From Scylla paramamosain (lineage: Eukaryota; Arthropoda; Malacostraca; Decapoda; Portunidae), in NCBI RefSeq assembly GCF_035594125.1, contig NC_087191.1:581001-645000 (forward strand): a DNA stretch of 64,000 bases, in the 5' to 3' direction. The position numbers and the translations under genes were made by a program. Below the pieces are notes generated by a model, which was given only the letters and a program-made list of their open reading frames with translations, had not been told where the DNA came from and made no database searches. Positions 16,276 through 64,000 of the stretch are shown one piece after another. Positions within the stretch are counted from its first letter, which is position 1. Each line of letters starts with the position of its first letter.

Positions 16276-17940
16276 TATAAGAACATAAGAACGTAAGAAA
16301 TAAGGGAAGCTGCAAGAAGCGACCGGGTTACACGTGGCAGTCCCTGTATGAAATATACCTACCTGTTTCCATCTATTATCCCCATCCATAAACCTGTCTA
16401 ATCTTCTCTTAAAGCTCTTTAGTGTCCTAGCACTAATAACATGATTATTGAGTCTGTTCCACTCATCTACCACTCTATTTGAGAAACAATTTTTTCCTAT
16501 CTCCTTCCTAAACCTAAATTTTTCAAGCTTGAACCTGTTATTTCTTGTTCTACCCTGGTTGCTGATCCTAAAAATTTTGCTTACATCCCCCTTGTTATAA
16601 TCCTTATACCACTTAAACACTTCTATCAGGTCCCCTCTTAACCTATGTCTCTCTAAAGAATGTAAATTTAACAACTTCAATCTCGCCTCGTAAGGAATAC
16701 TCCTCATCCCCTGTATCCTTTTAGTCATTCTCCTCTGTACTGATTCTAATAGACCTATATCTTTCCTGTAATGTGGGGACCAGAACTGCACAGCGTAGTC
16801 TAGATGAGGTCTGACCAGCGCCAAGTATAACTTTAATATTACTTCCAGCCCTCTACTTTTACCACTCCTAAAAATGAATCCTAGTACAGTAAAATCCCTC
16901 TTATCTGGCATCAACGGGGCCGCCGACATGCCAGATACTTGAATATTGCCGGATACTTGAATAGAAGTGAAATATTGTCCACAATCACCACCCTACACTC
17001 ATGCATCTTACCATAACAAAGATCAGCTGATCTTAATCAGCAGCTGATCTGATCAGCTGCTTAAGTGTAAGCACAACACGCTTCCTCTTTTCTACAACTT
17101 TAGGCATGATGAAGGCTTCAGGCAATAAACAGTGCACACGCAGGACTGAGTCACTGAGTAAACACAGTGCAGTGGGCCGCAGGTGGCGCGAAGCAGTACG
17201 CTCTGGTGGCGAATTTTAATCGATTTTATGAGTACACATTGATTTTTTATTGATTTTAAGGCTTGGGGAAAAATGTGCAGGATACTTGAAGTTGCCGGAT
17301 ACTCGAATGCCGGATGAGAGGGATTTTACTGTACCCCATTTTTGCCCTGTTTCTGGCCTCTACACATTGTTTTCCTTGACAGAGTTCAGAGCTAACTATA
17401 ACTCCTAAATCTTTCTCGTACCCTGTACCTACCAGAGTTTGGTTGTTTAATGTGTACCTACTGTGTGGGTTTCCTCTACCTACACTAAGTACTTTGCATT
17501 TATTGATACTAAATTGCATTTGCCATCTATCCGTCCATTCATTCATTCTATCTAAATCTGCCTGCAAGGCGATGGGATCCAATTCTGACCTAATTAATCT
17601 ACCTATCTTTGTGTCATTCGCAAATTTACTAATATCACTACTAATTCCACTATCCAAGTCATTGATATATATTAGAAATAACAATGGCCCTAATACTGAT
17701 CCCTGTGGCATCTCACTAATTACATGACCCCACTCGGGTTTCGAGCCGTTTATTACAACTCTTTGTAACCTGTCACTAAGCCATGACCCTATCCAGTCTA
17801 ACACCTTCCCATCTATCCCGTGTGCCCTAACCTTTCTCAGGAGCCTTTGATGGGGTACCTTGTCAAATGCTTTACTAAAGTCCATATATAAGATATAACT
17901 ATCACCATTATCTACTGCCTTGTACATTTTACTGTACTTT
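16276..17940 (-). mobile_element. CR1-like retrotransposon B, 5'-truncated, inserted in element A
   Basis: Minus-strand frames give reverse transcriptase (MDFSKAFDKVPHQRLLRKV, MPQGSVLGPLLFLIYINDL, SKFANDTKIGR) and the C-terminal region (ALVRPHLDYAVQFWSPHYRK, LERHRLRGDLIEVFKWYKD). The catalytic box reads FAND instead of FADD. The 3' tail is the octamer-like repeat ttcttatgttcttat. The body is split at 16885-17333 by a pogo-type MITE with a TA duplication. Confidence 0.88.
16887..17331 (-). mobile_element. pogo/Tigger-type MITE, copy P2
   Basis: Terminal inverted repeats begin CAGTAAAATCCCTCTTATC and end ATGAGAGGGATTTTACTG, flanked by TA on both sides (16885-16886 and 17332-17333). This is the target duplication of the Tc1/mariner/pogo superfamily. 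On the minus strand from 17107 an ATG opens MPKVVEKRKRVVLTL, like the start of pogo/Tigger (CENP-B type) transposases. It is an internally deleted, non-autonomous derivative. Confidence 0.8.
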
Positions 17941-17944
17941 ACTT

Positions 17945-18468
17945 TATAATGAAGATTATTGTAACAGTGATACTTCCAAGGTTAGAATAAGCAGCACTGG
18001 TGTGCTCATCGAGTCTAAAGAAGCTCACTAAAAAGCTGGAGAGGATAAAACGAGCTGCAACCAAAATGTTCCCAAGTTTGAGAGACCTCCCTTATGAGGA
18101 GAATTATTAAGACTGGACCTAATGTCCCTAGAGCAGAGGAGAACAAGAGGGGATCTGATTGCAATGTTTCAAATGACGGAAGGATTGGAGAAAGTTGATA
18201 GAAAGGACCTGATAGTGTGGAACAAGTGAACCACAAGGGGGCACAGGAAGAAATGGAAGAAAGACATATGCAAGAAGGACATCAAGAAGCACAGTTTTCC
18301 ATATAGAACTATTGAAGTTTGGAATGTGTTGGACAGAGAAGTGGTCGAAGCAACAACAATACATAATTTTTAAGATGAAGTTGGATAAATTTTGGGATAA
18401 TAGAGATGGGACAACATGAGTATAGGTCCCTTTCCATATGTCACAAATAGGTAAAAACAATTTCGTAA

Positions 18469-18475
<7 letters not shown>
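17945..18475 (+). mobile_element. CR1-like retrotransposon A, 3' part
   Basis: This continues the element of 14140-16275. By comparison with the related copy at 22.8-25.85 kb, the text 'aatgaagattattgtaac...ccaaggttagaataagcag' directly follows 'acattgacaaggat'. It carries the end of the reverse transcriptase frame and the 3' tail, ending in 'ggtaaaaacaatttcgtaaatac' (broken here for length), then (AC)n. Confidence 0.8.
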
Positions 18476-18521
<46 letters not shown>

Positions 18522-18537
18522 TACCTACCCTAACCAT

Positions 18538-18578
<41 letters not shown>

Positions 18579-18580
18579 AC
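18469..18580 (+). repeat. (CA)n tracts between retroelement A and ASPG exon 14
   Basis: 18469-18518 and 18540-18580. The first extends the retroelement tail; the second abuts the ASPG stop codon region. Confidence 0.93.
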
Positions 18581-62334
<43,754 letters not shown>

Positions 62335-62827
62335 GGCTGTGGCTTGTGCTTCCTTCTTGCCTTCCTTGCTTCCTTCCTTCCTTCGTTACTATTTCTCACA
62401 GTTCTCTCCTTTCCTTTACGTCCTTCCTGGTTTTCTCTTCTTGTGGTTTAGCTTTTTTTATTCGTTCTTCTTTTCTTCTTTACTTCCTTCCTTCCTTACT
62501 ATTTTCTTATTTATCACTGTTTATTGTTTTTTTTTATTTCCTGGTCTTTTTCCTATGGTATTTATTTTTTCTTTCTCTTCTTCCCTCGTATATTCCTTAT
62601 TTTTCTTTCTCTTCCTTCCCTTCGTATTTATTCTTATTTACTTTTATTTATCAGCTTTCTCTTTTTTTTTTTTCCTATACCACTATCTATCACTTCTCAC
62701 TTCTTTTCCCCACTTCCTCTTCCTTCCTCGTGTTATCTTGTATCTCTTATCACTATTTTTCCACCTCCTCTTTCTTCCTCTCGCTTTTATTTCCTTATCA
62801 CTCTTTTCTGGGTTAAGGTGAATTAAT

Positions 62828-63012
62828 GGAGTGGCTGGGAGACCGGGTGGACTGGGTGAGGAATGGTGGAGTGGCTGGGAGAGAAGATGGAGTGGGTGGG
62901 GAGTGGTGGAGTGGGTGGGAGAGGGGTTGGAGTGACTGGGGAGTGGTGGAGTGGCTAGGAGAAAGGGTGGAGAGGGAATAGCTGTGGATGGAGTGGCTGG
63001 GTGGAGTGAGGG
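62828..63012 (+). repeat. Minisatellite, unit 40 bp
   Basis: Units begin at about 62828, 62868, 62908 and 62948 with 'ggagtggctgggagagaaga' type starts. Upstream of the ASPG ATG by about 0.5 kb. Confidence 0.88.
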
Positions 63013-63100
63013 GGAGTAGTCCCTCACTCAAGGTGTCTTATTACTTCTGGAAACACGTGATTCTCTTCACTCTGAAAAGAAAACAATAACAATGAATTTT

Positions 63101-63246
<146 letters not shown>

Positions 63247-63564
63247 AAATACTTTTTTTTGTAGTTTTTTTTTTTTTTTTGTAGGTTTTCTTTCTTTTTT
63301 TTTAAGTTTCTATTGGAATTTGAACGCTGGCGTCCAGCATTCAATATTCCCAAGACCATCAGTCGATGCACTGGGAGAGACACAACAGAATGGATGCGCG
63401 GGGTCGTGAAGGCCGCACAGCTACAGTACATAATAAAACCAAGCAGTGATGGTAGAAAGGATGCGGGACACTGGCCGAGGTGTTTCCCAACAAGCTGCAC
63501 TAACTGTATGCTGTCGCTTCCTTCCTCTCACTAAAGGAAGCGTTCTTCTTCTGCTTCTGTTCAT

Positions 63565-63695
63565 GCAGGAGTGGTCCTGGCCCAGGGCAACAAAAAGAGC
63601 GTAAAGGAATAATAATCAGCCCCAACACCAAGGTGCCAGTCCCAAAAGAAAGGTTAAAAGGATCGTCCAAAATTGGATGTGTCTTCAAATCTTGG
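63565..63695 (-). mobile_element. jockey-like 3' tail
   Basis: 'caggagtggtcctggcccag', 'accaaggtgccagtcccaaa' and 'gatcgtccaaaattggatg' match the other copies' 3' ends. It lies in the ASPG upstream region. Confidence 0.55.
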
Positions 63696-63722
63696 AGTTT
63701 TTAATTATTTTTACTCAGTGTT

Positions 63723-64000
63723 GGTGTGAGTGTTGTGAGTGTGCCTGAAGGTGTGAGTGTTGTCAGTGTGCCTGAAGGTGTGAGTGTTGTCAGTGTGCCT
63801 GAAGGTGTGAGTGTTGTCAGTGTGCCTGAAGGTGTGAGTGTTGTGAGTGTGCCTGAAGGTGTGAGTGTTGTCAGTGTGCCTGAAGGTGTGAGTGTTGTGA
63901 GTGTGCCTGAAGGTGTGAGTGTTGTCAGTGTGCCTGAAGGTGTGAGTGTTGTCAGTGTGCCTGAAGGTGTGAGTGTTGTGAGTGTGCCTGAAGGTGTGAG
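63723..64000 (+). repeat. 27-bp minisatellite, ten units plus a partial one, runs off the window
   Basis: The unit is ggtgtgagtgttgtgagtg followed by tgcctgaa, exactly 27 bp. Units begin at 63723, 63750, 63777 and so on to 63966, with a partial unit from 63993. The only difference between units is base 15 (G or C, order GCCCGCGCCG). Only plus frame 1 is open, reading GVSVVSVPE each time. Confidence 0.95.

Overview
The window looks like nuclear DNA of a decapod crustacean, most likely a crab (an inference). It has spliced eukaryotic genes with GT-AG introns and arthropod-like proteins. It also has very dense dinucleotide microsatellites and many CR1-like and jockey-like retrotransposon relics with decapod-style tails (repeated 'taggtaaatac', 'ttcttatgttcttat'). 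There is no prokaryotic gene organisation. LAYOUT: (1) 1-4742, plus strand: the last four coding exons of importin-9 (IPO9), with introns full of CT, TG and TAG repeats and an intronic tandem duplication. (2) 4743-18580: intergenic DNA holding foldback MITEs, a pogo/Tigger-type MITE, microsatellites, and at 14.1-18.5 kb a three-level transposon nest (CR1-like element, split by an opposite-strand CR1-like element, itself split by a pogo-type MITE). (3) 18581-62334, minus strand: a complete 14-exon gene for an animal L-asparaginase/60-kDa lysophospholipase-type protein (ASPG) with a C-terminal ankyrin region. All exon phases join, giving about 646 residues if one base in exon 11 is discounted. 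Its 44 kb of introns hold two GC-rich nested genes: a minus-strand protein kinase at 40.8-41.8 kb and a plus-strand PC-esterase/CASD1-like SGNH protein at 52.8-54.3 kb. They also hold a decayed transposon-like gene at 39.5-40.15 kb, several retrotransposon fragments and a Tigger-like relic. (4) 62335-64000: ASPG upstream DNA ending in a 27-bp minisatellite that runs off the window. IPO9 and ASPG are convergent. 

NOTABLE: several ASPG splice sites run directly into a microsatellite. The ankyrin exons are accompanied by decayed partial copies of their own exon ends. A foldback MITE family has 12 copies in 64 kb, some with an amplified internal module. Three otherwise conserved coding regions (IPO9, ASPG exon 11, the kinase) each carry a single-base frameshift, which suggests assembly indels but could be real decay. 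No CRISPR array, operon or prokaryotic system is present. I could not identify a tRNA or rRNA gene by eye.
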